Origin: Nansenia antarctica | Taxonomy: Eukaryota > Chordata > Actinopteri > Argentiniformes > Microstomatidae | NCBI GenBank assembly: GCA_963989245.1 | Contig: OZ022342.1 | Coordinates: 13,348,995-13,412,994, forward strand | Length of the DNA: 64,000 nucleotides | Direction: 5' to 3' | Shown here: piece by piece, positions 22,968 through 36,490 of the stretch | How the letters are laid out: every line of letters begins with the position of its first letter | Numbering within the stretch: position 1 is the stretch's first letter | Made by a program: the position numbers and the translations under genes | The notes under the pieces: model-generated | What the model was told of the DNA's origin: nothing | Database searches by the model: none | Seen by the model: only the letters and a program-made list of their open reading frames with translations

Positions 22968-24238
22968 TAGGGCTGCACGATTTGGGGGGAAAAAATCGAA
23001 TTGCGATTATTTTGACAGATATTGCGATTGCGATTTAATTACCGTTTTTTTTTTTTTTTAAAGCGACCCAAAGGAAGTTTTTGTAAAGTGTGGCGATATC
23101 TCCGGCTAGGAAGGTCGTATCAACGTGCAGTTTGTTTGTACGTCTTCAGGGGACTTAGAGGCTCCCTCCTCTAGCACCCCCACAGCCCGAGCTACGAGTG
23201 AAAGAACGAAACTTACATTGGGTTGCTTTAAAGTTGGGTTGCTTTAAAATCAAGCTTCAGATTAAAACATGTGATGGAGCATTACTAACCTGACTCAGGT
23301 GGTTTGTTTCACACAACCATCTAGGAAAGCTTAATTGGAAGCTGTTTGGAAAAGGGCAGGTACTTTCAAAAAATACTTGGCAGGTGATTGGATGAATCTG
23401 TCTATCATGGGCTAATTTCAGAGAGCATTACCACATGATACCATCAAACTGTTAACTGCTCTTATGCCATCAAACTGTTCTAATGCAAGGATGAGAACTT
23501 AAAAGATATGAATTGGAACAACATATTTATGTATGGGTTTTTTAAACAGCTGCCATTTTGTTTCTCTCAAGTGTCAAAAATGTTTGAACAATTCCAATAT
23601 GAAAATAAAATAGGACCTTTCTACAAACAAGGTTATTTAATTATGGCTCAGGAGCAGCATCTAAATATTGCACATACTGCAATCAAGTTAAATAAAGTCA
23701 TAATAAAAATGTCCAGTAAAAAAGAATAGGTCCTTTCTGTAAACATTGAAATAGATAAAGCTCTTCAACTCGTCGTAATGTATGTAAGTGCACGGCTCAA
23801 CCGCAGATCGGTTGTTGTTGCATAGTACTCCACATTTTTCAGCTCCGTACGTGCGGGATGGAATCACATTATCTTTTATCCAGCGTTTGGATTAGTTTTT
23901 TAAACTCGTCGTGCGCAACACCTGCTTTTGTTGCACATCTGTCGTCCTAAACCCGAAATACTTACAACAGAAGTGCTGTTTTTCTTCGGGACTAAATCGT
24001 TGCTTCTGGCTCTGCTGAAGCCAATTATCCACATCATTAATGTTGCTAGCTACTGAAATGTCTTCACAGATTCACACGTGGGCGTTTCACGTGCAGTGTT
24101 GTTGTTGGGCGTGTGCGTTCATTGACGTTGAATCCGACGCGCTGTATAATGTATCCCAAATCGCAAGCTTTGCGATTTGCTAATCGCACCATCTCAAATC
24201 CCGATTTCGATTTAAAATCGATTAATCGTGCAGCCCTA
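22968..24238. mobile_element. Non-autonomous hAT element B
   Basis: The inverted ends TAGGGCTGCACGATT are perfect. The 8-bp target duplication CTGCCATA is at 22960-22967 and 24239-24246. Length is 1271 bp. Subterminal ATTGCGATT/AATCG motifs recur. I see no transposase reading frame. It landed just beside a (CA)n run (22926-22960). Confidence 0.92.
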
Positions 24239-27150
24239 CTGCCATACTCATTTTCCCTATCCCCAGTGTGGACCCTGCAGTAATTTCTGTCCGGCCTTAA
24301 TTCATGCATATCCACTTCTCCTGGGCAGACAGGTTTCCGATGAGGAGAAAATGAGAAATCACAGGGACTGGCTATTACAGAGGAGGGGGAGGAGGTGTGC
24401 GTGTGTGTGCAAGCGTTTGTTTGCCCCCCTTGCCCGACGGGAAGAGATTGGAAGTGACACAAAGGCCCAATAGAGGACATGGACCCTCTGCAATGGCTCC
24501 TCTGCCCCACACACGGCGGACATGCTGATCAGCTCACCGTTCCACTGAGACCCTGGACAGAGACAGCTTGCTTCTCGAAGGATATGGGAACGGATACCAC
24601 TCAGAGCCCATTACCACACATAGTTATTGTATTGAAGCGTAGAGCATTTGCTGCCGACGTTAAACGTCACTGGCAGGGCTGTAGTGCTGTGGTGCCACAG
24701 TGCGACACTCCGCTACTTCTCAGGACAGTGATTTTGAGATTACAAGGCTATACTGTATGAGTGGTCGTTGTTTTTAGTGTTTGTTTTGCTTTCCTCAACT
24801 GCTCAACCACAGGTTACAAATAGGCCTACACGTCACCAACTAAATGCATAGCCCCATGAAATCACACCCAATCATTTCCACAAAACTGACAGATAATGCA
24901 GAGATCAAATGGTTGACAAAGCAGCCACAGTTTGGATTGTTCATTTGTGAAAAGCCATAATTGCAGAGGTCATTATAGCTTTCAGAAACCTACATTTTCA
25001 AAACGCAGGCTGTCAGAAAACCTGTGTTTTCACCTGCATTGTATTTCAGTCATCTCAAAAATAGCAGCATGTCAACAATCCACGCTAAGATAGTCTCATT
25101 CTTATTCAGTGGTTAGCTGGTGGTCAAATTAATCAGAAATGAGAGTTGGTTAATGTTAGCCTCTCTCTACAGTTTGGGTTCCCCTTGTGACATCATGCAC
25201 TAAGGCTATAGGCCTTCCCTTCCTCTAAGCTGGTGTGGCCAATCAGATTGTTTTTAGCTAGGCTGGCTAGCTGAGTGAGTGTTCACTCACTGGTGGGTGG
25301 ATGCCTCTGGGCAGTCTAATGCAGAATTGATTTAGGGAGGCTGTGTGGAGAATGAAGATTATCTGCCTTGTGCCGCTGACCCCTGTCTTTAAAATCGCTC
25401 CATCATTGAAACCCCTCTGCCGCCATGGAAACAGGAAATGACAAACAAAATGGCCCCAGAAATGGACTTGTGTAAGGCGCGATAGCAGCCATGGAATGGA
25501 ATGGGCTAGAGCTCTCTATTACAAATGTTAGCGTAGGAAGTATCAGTAGTTTTGGTGTTGAAGTAGGCCTAATAGACCTCCGGCATACCTGGTGATTAGT
25601 GTGAATGCTGCTATTGTAACAGTGAGGCCATCTTGGTAGGTGGGTTACATTTGACTAGTGTCCGGGTCCATTTCTGAGAAGCCTGTGCCTGTCACACTTT
25701 CCGTCATGGCACATCTATAATGTCCCTCATCATCCACAAAGCCTCTCTGCGAGTCCCTCTCTGCACCCTTTAACCTCCTCCATTTTACTCGCCCTCTTCT
25801 GTGATTTTTTTCTCTCTCTCCCTGCCATCTCTGCATTCGAAGACTGTGTCAATGCACCAGCCAAGGCTCCTGCAACGCCACTGGTCTCTGAATCTTAAGT
25901 GCATATGGCTGCTACTGCTGCTGCTGCTGTTGCGGTGTGGTTCAAAGAGACACCTCCATCTGTGACACCATTATGTTGTTTACCTCACTGTTGATGTGCC
26001 AGTAATCACTCATCTTTCACCAGGCGTGTTCTACACGGTTTCTGTTGAGCTTTGAGGTTTTGGTGTGACAGTTGAAATAATGTTTATAATAGTAGTGTTT
26101 AATACTTAGATAGGTCAGGGTTCTCCCCAGATTTCTTTGCAAGTTGGTGCTGGATTGCATTTCAAAACCAACTTGAGTTTATTCATGTCAAAATGCGGTA
26201 AAAATACAGCTAAAACACTGAATTAACTGAGGAACATAGTACCGCTTTTGGCAATGATGTCGTTGGCGATCAAAGGTAACCATCATTGCTAAATATCACT
26301 TTCATTTGCTCTTAAATTTCTACAAAGTGGAGGAGGCAAGTGGACAAGGTGGTTCGAGAAACATACAGCTGGCTCTTGTCACAGTGTTTTTTTCCATGGT
26401 AGAAGAGCTCTGTGAGCTCCATTAGTTGCTCGTGAATGAATAATGCACCAAAAAGGTGAAAAGATTCTGTGTTAAATGTCATGGCTAAACCTTCACAGGC
26501 ATTATAACACCCTGGCATTCAGGCTCTGAATTGCCTTTGCAGAGGAAGAGTCTGTACGACTACGGCAATATAGGGTTGGATTTGTCGTACTCTGAAATGG
26601 GCAGTGTTGTCGGCTGCGTTAAGATGGGTTCCGGTTGGCGTTTACTACTTTACTCATGTCTTAGTCACGTCTTTCCATTTTAATAATCTTTCTCCCTTTG
26701 CCTCTTATGCATCATGTGATTGAGTTGCGGGGGGGGGGGCTTGTCCCACACTCCACCTCTGCTTCTCCGGAAGTGCATGTCTGTATGGAGGCTGGAGGAT
26801 AGACATACCCCTCCCTTCCCTGGTTGTGCACATGTGTGGATGGATATCACAGCTGGTTCCTCAGTAAGGGCATCCATCACTTGCCCGATTCCAACTACCA
26901 GTCTGAGTTACTGCTAGCTGCTGTCTGTCTAAAAATAAAAAAATACATTATTTCCATTATGTTTACATTCTGCGTTTGACGTATGGACTTTCATAGCATA
27001 TTTCAGTGCATAACGGCATCAGCAACCAGGAGAGGGTTGTCTCCCCACCTGAAGAGCTGTTTGATTTCCTATAAGTTATGCTCTCTGGAAGAGCTGTACA
27101 ACACACGCTGTCTCAGGAAGGCCTCCAAGATCTCTAGAGACTCAACCCAC

Positions 27151-28454
27151 TAGGGATGGACGGTTTCCAATTATTGAAACCGAAAAACCGTCAGAGAGTA
27201 AAACCGCGGTTTTCCGGTTAACCGAAAAATACAGTTAAAAAAAAAAGAAAAAGAAAAAAAGAGCGCCAATTTCAAATAATTGAGCCCTACTGCTACAATA
27301 CACTCATGTCGAACACCATTAAAACACCGTAAGCACAGTCGCAACACATTTAGGCTACTTAGTTTCACAAATATAAGTGGAAAGGCAGACTTTTGTAAGC
27401 TACACCATACATGAAAACACATGAACACTTAACACACCAGCTCCGCTGATCCAGGGTGCACGCCTGCACGGAAGATCATCTCTTGGAACAGCGTCTTCAT
27501 TGAATGAACTGCTTTCTCAATATCTTGGTTCTTAGACAAAGTTTCAGCTGCTGCTCAATGTATTTAAATATTTGAATACTGCTCAATAATCACTGAAATA
27601 TTAGACTTAGAATTATGCAGTGAACATACTTAAAGCTTTTCATAAAAACCACATGCCGCGAGACTGACTCGTCCTGAACTGTCGTAAGTCAATCAACAAA
27701 GAATGCCCCATCAAAATAAAAGTGCCCATGGTAGAGCTGTCAAAATAGAGCTTTCAAAGTAAATGTACTAATACAGATAGAGATAAATACAGAACTACCT
27801 TTGCGTCACTAAGTGACCGCGTATCTTCTGAGACATGCGTTCTGTCATCACTTTCAGTAGCGCCTTCACACACAGTGGCGCTGTGCACAAACACTCTTGA
27901 TCCGTATAGCTCTTGTTTTATTATATTGTGGTTTAGTAAATACTGCACTTGGAGTTACATTCAATGCATGATTTGTGCTATAGAACATAAATAAAGTTTG
28001 ATTGATTGATTGATATCAAATCAAATCACATTTTATTTCTATAGCGCATTTCTCACAAAAGTGACCCAATGCGCTTTACAGAGAGCAGCGAAAAATGATC
28101 TTATTAAATGTAAGCGAGTAATTGTAAAAAACCTTTCCTATCTACCAATAACTGAAGGCAACTATCTTTCCCATAGAGTGATTCGTTACCCTTAAATATA
28201 ATCCCAATTAGATATTAATCCTCAGTTATTCTTCACAACTGACCAAACCTCTCACCCATTGCGCGGCAGATTCAGACTGTATCATTGTTATTTTCACACA
28301 CGACAAACATGTGACATGTTCCAGTTTTATTCTTATTCTATTTTATTATTCCAAAAAAAAAAAAAAAAAACGGTTTCAGACGATTTTGATAAAAAACCGT
28401 TTCTATTTTTATAAACCCCGGTTTTCGGTTTAACCGAAAAACCGTCCATCCCTA
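27151..28454. mobile_element. Non-autonomous hAT element C
   Basis: The inverted ends TAGGGATGGACGGTT are perfect. The 8-bp duplication CAACCCAC is at 27143-27150 and 28455-28462. Length is 1304 bp. Subterminal AAACCG repeats are on both sides. It contains a reversed LINE 3' tail at about 28012-28100 and a poly-A run near 28353. No transposase frame is seen. Confidence 0.93.
28012..28100 (-). mobile_element. LINE 3' tail inside hAT element C
   Basis: TCAAATCAAATCACATTTTA, then TTTCTATAGCGCATTT and CAATGCGCTTTACA, is the reverse complement of a widespread fish LINE 3' end. TGATTGATTGATATCAAATC to its left may be its simple tail. Confidence 0.5.
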
Positions 28455-30386
28455 CAACCCACCCTGGGTACGAACACTTTGCCCGGCTGCCCTCGAAAAG
28501 GCGGTACAGGACCATGGCCGCAAGGACAAACAGACTCAAGCTCAGCTTCTACCCCAGGGCCATCCAGGCCCTGAACACAGCAAAGACCTAGGTTCTGGGC
28601 CCTGGACAGTCTGGACGGATTGATGGCAGCTGCTGGATTGAAAAAATCAGGTGTAGTGCTGAGGCACAAATGTGTACATTTCAAGCCTGCAAACTGCGAC
28701 ACTTTAAACGAATGTGCAATAACACTATGTACAATATGACAACCCTAGTCGTCTTATCTGTACAGTATAGTATAGTGGATAGTGTACATAGCCTTTATTT
28801 ATGTAAACCAGCTCCTTTCCCTTCTTGTTTTTTTAGTTTTAGTTTTTTTTAGTTTTTAGTTTCTTTTTTTTCCTAGCACCAGGGGAGCCACCCCTCCCAA
28901 ATTTCGTTGTTTGGTACCTGTACTATAGCAATGACAATAAAGACCATTCATTCATGCTCATTTCACAGTCTCATTGCCCCATGTATTCTCTAGGCATTAA
29001 ATGGGTGTTGAATGCTTTTCCTATAGAAAAAGATATACTTTTCTAAAAGCCAGGTCACATAGCAGTAACCTTCTAGGAGAAAACGCATGTTGAAGCAAAC
29101 GTCTTAGATTACAGCTAGTGTTGAGTGAATTTGGGTTTTGCAGTCCAGAGAAATGGTTACCTTGACAACAGCAGAATGTTGGGTATTTGGAGAGTGTGTG
29201 AGCCCAGTGCGTCTGTGCTGAACCAACAAGCGCTGCTAACTGTGTCACGAGTGGTGCTGATTCTCAATGTGTCCCTCCTCTCTTCCTCCCATAGCTTAAC
29301 CCATCATTTCATTCCACCCCTTTATTTCACACGTTTGTACGTCTACCAGTATCTTCCCCTCCTCACCGTCTGGTTGCCTCACCTCCCATATTTCTCTGAA
29401 TAGATTTTCTTTCCCCTCACCACCTCATGTGCTCTGTCCTGTCTAGTCCCTTCATTTCCTGCATGATTTTCTTGCGCCCTCCCTTACCCGTGGTCATACT
29501 GTAGTATGTAGGCTAGTACAACCTTTGGTCAGCTAGGACCGTGTAGCAATGAGAGACCTTTAATGTGGGGAACGGACAGATGGACCTCTCACCTTAGAGT
29601 ACTCTGTCCATGTCAAAAACCCTTGTGTCTTGACCCGGGGTAATACACACTCCATCGGATATGTCACTGTTAATGTGAATTTTATTGAATTGTAGGTCTC
29701 TGTTCACTGGAGGCCTTTACATTCTAAAACCTATGTAAAGACGACTGGTGTAATGCCTAGTTGTCTGTACGCGCACACTGCACATATTTCATATTTCTAC
29801 GTAACAACTGAGTCTATTTTGTGGCTAACACTCCTAGAATGAATTATGTTTATTTGCAAAACCTTGAAATGGTTCATACCCTAAACGTTGTAAGAGCTAT
29901 GCAACCAACCTCTACTGGTGTGTGTTGCGGCTCAGCTCTCCTCCTCCTTCGGCATACTTGCTGTGCTAGAGGTGGAGAGGTTTGGCATGCAGAATGCAGC
30001 CTGATCAATAATGTAGATGTTTTTTTGAAGAGGAGTGGTGTGCAGCTCTCGCTCTCTCTCTCTTTCTCTCTCACACACACAAGCGAACACCCTTCCCCCT
30101 CCTCCGCTCTCCCTCTCTCAGGAGGCTGTGTCAGGTTCCTCTACCATGTGGAGGACAGGTAGGATGGCCGAATCTAATTTGCCTCAGTAAGATATTACAA
30201 TAAGTGTGCTGTGGCTGCTGATACTTGATGCTTGAAATCTAGCAGGCTGGACACAGGCTGGTGTTTTGTCACATTGAACACTGCTGTTCAACGCAGTCAA
30301 GTTACTGTGGGGGCTTTCAGATAATAAGACAATAAAACTCTGAACAATAGCAACATGCCTGTCTCTGAAAACAATAACATTCAACA

Positions 30387-30390
<4 letters not shown>

Positions 30391-30470
<80 letters not shown>
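30391..30470 (+). repeat. (CT)n microsatellite
   Basis: About 80 bp of uninterrupted CT on the + strand. Confidence 0.97.
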
Positions 30471-30473
<3 letters not shown>

Positions 30474-31284
30474 CCATATACAGCACCATATACATCTATC
30501 TACAGAAATTTACAAAAACAACAGATAAAATATAGCCGTAGCCCTGATCACTCGCCCGGCCTCCCCCCTCTGCCCCGTAACAACCTGGGAGGAACACGGG
30601 TCTGTGTGCGCGCGTGCTATTGTAGATGAGCAGTGCAGCTGCTCCCTGTCCCCCTGCGTCCACGTCTGCTCCGTGAGGCATGCTCAGTATTCAGACAGAA
30701 AGGTCGGTGCTGGTGTCCTAGGAGGCCTGCGTGGCGGCAGGCTCAGTCAGATATGTTCTTAGATAGGGCAGCGCAGAGCAGACTGGAGAGGTGCTCTCTG
30801 TCCCAGGGACACAGGGAATGGGGATGGGGTAGGGGGTGGTGGTGTGTGTGTGTGGGGGGTGGGGGAGGGGGGGGTGTCTGCCTCTTCGTCCTGATTTCCC
30901 AGATAAATGGAGCTGACCAGATTGTGAAAATGGTGGCGCTTCCTGTAATCCGATGCCCTGGGGAGCAGAGGGGAGGGAAAGAGCGAGGAAGGGTGGGGTG
31001 GGGTGGGGTGAGGTGGGGGGAGGGGAAAAACAACAGAAAAGAGGCAGGATAAAGGATGCCTGTGCCCTCAGGCGAGCATTAGAGCACCCGTCTCCTCCTT
31101 AATCCCACTATGCCCGGTGCCCCACATAGGTCTGCACGTTCGCACAAAGCCACGGGCCAGGCCGCAGCACACACTCTGTGGCAGCCCGGGCAGAAACAAC
31201 AGAGTCCGCTCCTGTGTTGATTTTACAGTACCACTCACTCCCCCCTCCCCCAGCTAGAGCTCAAATGGAGCCAGCCTCTCACTC

Positions 31285-31288
<4 letters not shown>

Positions 31289-31347
<59 letters not shown>
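31289..31347. repeat. (CA)n microsatellite
   Basis: About 58 bp of uninterrupted CA on the + strand. Confidence 0.97.
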
Positions 31348-31350
<3 letters not shown>

Positions 31351-32139
31351 CCTCGCTCTCTCTGCTGGGCTCCACTCGTTTTTGTCATTTTACAATTTTG
31401 ACCTGTGGTCTTGAGTCACACCTATAGCAGCATATGTCTAAAAATGCTAATAGTCAGGATGCTCGGTTTTAGGATGTGACGCTGTTTGACGACACAACCA
31501 GACAGTATTTCCAACACTAAACGGCTGAGACTCGGTGGCATATGGAATAGTTTTGTGAATGATGGATGGTTGGAGTGTTTGAGTGTTTGCTGCTGCTGTT
31601 ATTGTTTGTGTTTTCCTCCCCTTGTTTAGTTTCCCGGCAGTTGTTATCTGGTCAGAGTAGAGAGAGAGCCTCTGGCTCCATTGTCTCTACAGGCTAGGCC
31701 CTGGGATCAGTGAGATGGTCATTATTCCACTCTGAACTCCAAGGAGATTCTTGGATCTGAAACCCTGGGCTTTCAGCAGCATCAAAGCTGGTGCTGTGTG
31801 GAAGTCTACAGAGACCACAGTTTAAATCAATGCTGGGCCAGGTTCTCTAACTTTTTGCAATGCTTTGAAGGCTTCTCAGGAAAATGCCTTCCCTGCACAC
31901 ATATGCTCACCGCTCCTCCAGAAATCATGGACATTTTTCCCCCCCTCCATTGTCAATGTTCTAATACTCAAACTGAAATGAGACTTAAGCGGTCGCATTA
32001 ACAGAGTCCTGTGGATTTTTTCATGCAGCATGTTATTTATTACACTGAAAAATTATCTTATTGCATTTTGCAATAATGTAAATAATGCATTTAATTCGAT
32101 CGTCTGCCCTTTCACCACATTTACATGTCCTTGTATCAT

Positions 32140-32272
32140 TGTAACATAATTTAATTTTTAAGTGCCTTACCCAAGGGCACACTAGTAGTGGTGTGGCTTC
32201 AGGCGGGATTTGAACTCACAACCTTCCGATCCCAAGTCCAACTCACTATCCACTAGACCACCACTACCCTGT
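32140..32272 (-). mobile_element. tRNA-derived SINE fragment
   Basis: On the minus strand, GGGTAGTGGTGGTCTAGTGG (A-box region) leads to GTGAGTTCAAATCCCGCCTG (B box), then a CACCACTACTAGTGTGCCCT body. This is a recognisable fish tRNA-SINE head. The 3' limit and target duplication are unclear. Confidence 0.7.
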
Positions 32273-33064
32273 AACGATGAACTGAAGGCCAAATATTATA
32301 GACCGGTGAGATTTGGCTGTTATGCATTCTAGAATTTCTAGATAATAGAAATTGTAATGGTAATTGTAATGGTAATTTCACTTAAAGCAATAAAACCTCA
32401 TATGTGCTTAGTTCTAATAAGATTGACGACTTTCTCTTGTTTCCAAAACATTGGGAAATAGTTTAGCACCGTCTGTACTCTGTAGTTGAGATGTTTGTAG
32501 GCTAATGAGATGGATTTGTGTCCCTTGCTTGGTGCTCCTCCATCAGCTTCACACATGAACACGCTGACAGGAGACAAACAAAGTTTGTTTGTGTAGTTTA
32601 TTTAGACCAGATAACACAGTAAGGTATTTGTCACAAAACCAACCAGTGGTCGAAGATATAATACATTATAGTAATTTTTAGTAAGGTCTACCTAAATGAC
32701 AATGAATGGGGAAAAGTGAAGGGAGTAACTTTTCCCGACTCTGGAGGTCCCCGTTTCGAGACGGGGCAGAAAGAACATTTTTCCCTTTCACCTTTGAGGT
32801 GGAGATGTTACTTATGATGGGGCTTGGTTCAACTGAGTAGAATTCAGGCGAGAACAGACGGGTGCAGTGTATATGTGCAGTCTGAGGTTTGGCAGTTAAG
32901 TGCAATTCTGACTGCATAGCTTGACTTTTTTACTCTGCAAATTAAGAGATTCTAATCTTATTCAGAAATCATCAAAACTAGGAGAACCTCTGATTCCTCT
33001 GTCATGCATTTCTTTATTCCAACATCCCACATGTTTTTGTTTTATCTCCTTCCAAAAATACGTA

Positions 33065-33137
33065 CTAGTACTTGTGATTAATCACGATTAATCTGATAAA
33101 TCACAATCTTTTTGGGGGATCGATTGACAGCACTAAT
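33065..33137. mobile_element. hAT terminal fragment
   Basis: GATTAATCACGATTAATCTG, then GATCGATTGACAGCACTA, resembles one end of a hAT element (CAGTGCTGTCAATCGA read outward). The partner end was not found. Confidence 0.35.
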
Positions 33138-33676
33138 TTGATTGTTTTACTACCCATAGTACAATATTGGAGTATAACATGAGCAGGTCATATCCTCTTA
33201 AATTACACCCATCGTCGTCTGAGTATTTGAGGGAGAGTCTTAGGGCTATATTTTTATATAATAGCCCCTGGGAAAGCAACAATTTCCAATCATTCATTCC
33301 AATCATTTTTAAAATGACAATTTTGGTTTAACCAGATGAAATTAGCATCACCCAAACCAAAACACTGGAAATGACCATTTTCATTTCAGTGGTCTTTTAG
33401 TAATTTGACAGGTGGTTAACCACTGAAATATAGTGAGACACTGCTCGCTCTGAAGCAATGGATTGTTGACATGCCACTATTCCGCTAACATCAAGATTAC
33501 TGTGAACTAAAACGCAGATGAAAAGGGTGTAAACGCTAATGTAAACGCTCTAATGGTTTCTGAAAGCTAGCACAACGTCTGGTACTTATTTTAACACTAA
33601 AATGACCCATTTGCATATTATGATGTACATATTCTGAGGTAGTTTAATGTCCTGTGGAACAAGGCCTGACCTGCTT

Positions 33677-34611
33677 CAGTGTTTCCTCCAGGAATTTTTA
33701 CATTAGTGGCGGAGAGCCCTGTCCGTGCGATTTTTTTTCCGCGTGCACGCGCGTTCAAAACAACGACCTAATTTCAACCAAAACTAGAGGGAGGATGGCA
33801 AAAAAAAGAAATATATATATATACAGAATATAAACTTGTGATACCGGTTTCCATCCATCAGCTCTGAAGGTTTACGTTACTCACGGATCCAATGTCCTTC
33901 CAAACGAGCAGTCTTGGCTCCGTCTCAAACACAACAGGAAAAGTATGTCCAACTTGGTGAAAGAGTATTTGCGCTAGTTCTTCAACTTGCGACAGTTTTT
34001 TTTTGCGACAGTTTTTTTGCCAGCCATGCAGTTTCGGATCGCTCATAGCCACTGCTAGCTTCAGCAATGTTTGAAGTGTCTGGGACATGAAAATTGAAAA
34101 ATCCATCCATCTGTCGCTGTTTTCGTTAAATTTTTCGAAGTTATTTAACGTGATGTCTTATTTGTGCACCTAGCTAGCTAGATCAGCTTTTTGTATCTTT
34201 TAGATGGTACTACCGGTGACTTTTAGCCCGTTATTTGCGAGGAGAAAACACAGGCGCCCGAGCATTTCGGCAGGTAAGACTGCTGAGCAGGGATGGTTGA
34301 GTCTGCACGGTTCTCATGCCGGTTCACATTTAGACCAATCAGGAGTAGCCATTGTGTCACGTCGTCAACTGAATGTTTAATGTCATTAATCTGATTTTGG
34401 ATCAGCGGTTAGAGAGAGATGGGCGTGGATTTAGGTGCACTTTTAGTCAACATCCATTATAGCGCTGATCTAGGAACAGATATATTTTAATCAGCAAAAA
34501 TGTTCAGAGTTTTTTTGTTTGTTTGTTTTTGTGTGGACTGAATCAATTAGTGGCGGAGGAAATTCATTCGTGGCGGCCCGCCACCAATAAATGCATATAG
34601 AGGAAACACTG
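33677..34611. mobile_element. hAT-like element I
   Basis: CAGTGTTTCCTC at 33677 and GAGGAAACACTG at 34600-34611 are a perfect 12-base inverted pair, of a type frequent in fish hAT elements. ATTAGTGGCGGAGAGCCC near the left end mirrors AATTAGTGGCGGAGGAAATT near the right end. No clear 8-bp duplication remains. Confidence 0.65.
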
Positions 34612-35687
34612 TCAGCTTACTGTCACAATGGAGAGGAGGGAGGATGAGGCCCTCTAACCTCTAACCTTTGCATGTTTGTGTCCGCTCCTTTGTGTTGTGC
34701 TTTACTCCTATTTCTCCGGGTCAACTTGGTCAGATCATATAACCTCTGCAGGGAACTAAACAAGGATATGAATCGTGTGTAGGACTAGTCCTATATTAAT
34801 TAGTCAGTTGTGGTATGTCTCGTATGTGTGAGGCAGGAGGCTAGCTGAACCATGTGTTTGTCTGTGTGCTGACTGTGCTGTGTGGAGCCTGGTCTTTCTC
34901 CTTGGCTCACCTGAAAGCCACTCTGATTAGCATCTCCGATTTTTTTTCTGTAAGCTTTTGTGCCTCGTTTGGCGCATCAGCAGTTTTCTTGTGTGTCGCC
35001 TTCTCAATCTCTCATTGTGCTGAGTCAAACCCAATTAGCCAGGATGCAGTCATTACAAATGGGCTCGTCAATTCCCCCCCCCCCCCCCCCCCCCCCACAC
35101 ACTATGTGGCGCCACACAAGTCATGTAAACATGGTGGATTTTGGGAACTGTCCCCTTCTCTGGAGATTCCTGCTAAATTTGTCTTGTAACATTGGGAATA
35201 TTGTATGCTTTTGTGCTTAATGTAGTGTCTCCACTGATGGTGCCTGGTGGTGTGGGAGGGATGGTGAATCACTACTCTCTTACGTAACGTGAGCGCTGTA
35301 CCTTGAGTGGCGCTGGGGGTACACAGGGAGTACAGCCTGTTTGGGGTGAGACCCCGGAGGAGTCCAGAGTTACACAACCAAAAAGTGACAGACGTAGAAA
35401 TGCCAGCATCCCCCTCTATCTGCACCCAGTCCTCTCCTCACGCAAGCCACAAGTGTTCTCCCCGAGGCTCTTAAAATGTGCCAGAAATAGCACTCTCTTC
35501 CTAACAAGCCCTGCAAAACCTTAATTTAAGTCTAATAAGGATTTCTGGGTTTAACTGTGACTACCCCCCCCCCCCGTTCACGTGAGATGGGGTGCTAAGA
35601 GTATTAGTCCAGGTGGATATTGGAGAGTTTGCACGCGATGGAGCCTACTCTCCTAGATAAGGGCTCTTCTTAACTCTTCACCTAGAT

Positions 35688-36490
35688 CAGGGTTTCTCCG
35701 GACCACGTTCCACATGCGGCTGGTTTTATGAGTACAATACGTTATGAAGTGTAACGTTTTCTATTTTCGAAATACATTTTCTATTGATAAATTGTTGCTG
35801 ATGTTGAATATACCGCTATCATTCAGCGATCCTGTCCCCAGATTCCCCAGAATGTGGTTTTAATGGCTTATTTCCCTATTGTTGACATCGTTGTCATGGT
35901 GAGGTTAACTGCTGGAAAAAGTGTTGTGTGTTGTTGCTACCGATTTCACCCACGCTACACCGGACAGTCTGCCCCCATAGCTCAGTTGGTTATAACGTCT
36001 GTTCAAGAGACTTGTTTAAAAAAGTGTTTATTTTTTTGCATTAAATTCGATTTTCTTTTACTTTAAACAGAACATACGTTAATTTTAACCTGGTTAAAGT
36101 AAAGTTTAGTAAAGAATATATTACATTTAGCTGAAACGCTTTTCATTAGAACTAGAACTTGAGATTTCTTGCTATTTGCTTGCTAGGTAACATGAGCAGG
36201 ATTGATTTGCGTCATTTATGTTTTCTTGTAACATTAAAATTGTGTTTGGATGTATTCTTCTAATACATAACATATTAAATATCCAAATTGCCCCAAATAG
36301 TCCCACTAGGCTTGAATGTATTTTGACTATCTTGACTGTCTTGAACTTGAGTGTAGGCCTATGTTGCTTAAAAGTTACAAGTGAGCTGATTAATGATTGA
36401 TGTTATTTTGTTATCACCAATCGTTCTGGACCTCTGACCTTGAATAAAAATCAGATGCGGACCTTTGAGTAATACGTTTGAGAACCCCTG
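35688..36490. mobile_element. hAT MITE D
   Basis: Ends CAGGGTTTCTCC and GAGAACCCCTG form an imperfect inverted repeat. The 8-bp duplication ACCTAGAT is exact at 35680-35687 and 36491-36498. Length is 803 bp. No transposase frame. Confidence 0.85.
35968..35999 (+). repeat. tRNA 5'-half-like sequence within element D
   Basis: GCCCCCATAGCTCAGTTGGT followed by TATAAC looks like the acceptor and D-arm half of a tRNA with an A box. There is no matching T arm or B box downstream, so it is not a tRNA gene. Confidence 0.35.

Larger units (their letters stand above)
26995..28958 (+). mobile_element. LINE 3' end (L2-like) split by a hAT insertion
   Basis: Coding sequence resembling an L2-type reverse transcriptase C-terminus runs to ISRDSTH at 27150. 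It resumes after the hAT element and one copy of its duplicated target as PGYEHFARLPSKRRYRTMAA and TNRLKLSFYPRAIQALN (28463-28580). The 3'UTR ends with CCTAGCACCAGGGGAGCC (about 28873) and AATAAAGACC(ATTC)n at 28938-28955. It is 5' truncated; the left limit is approximate. Confidence 0.75.

Noticed and set aside
32180..32272. tRNA gene
   Set aside because: The cloverleaf does not close; the body and context are those of a tRNA-derived SINE.
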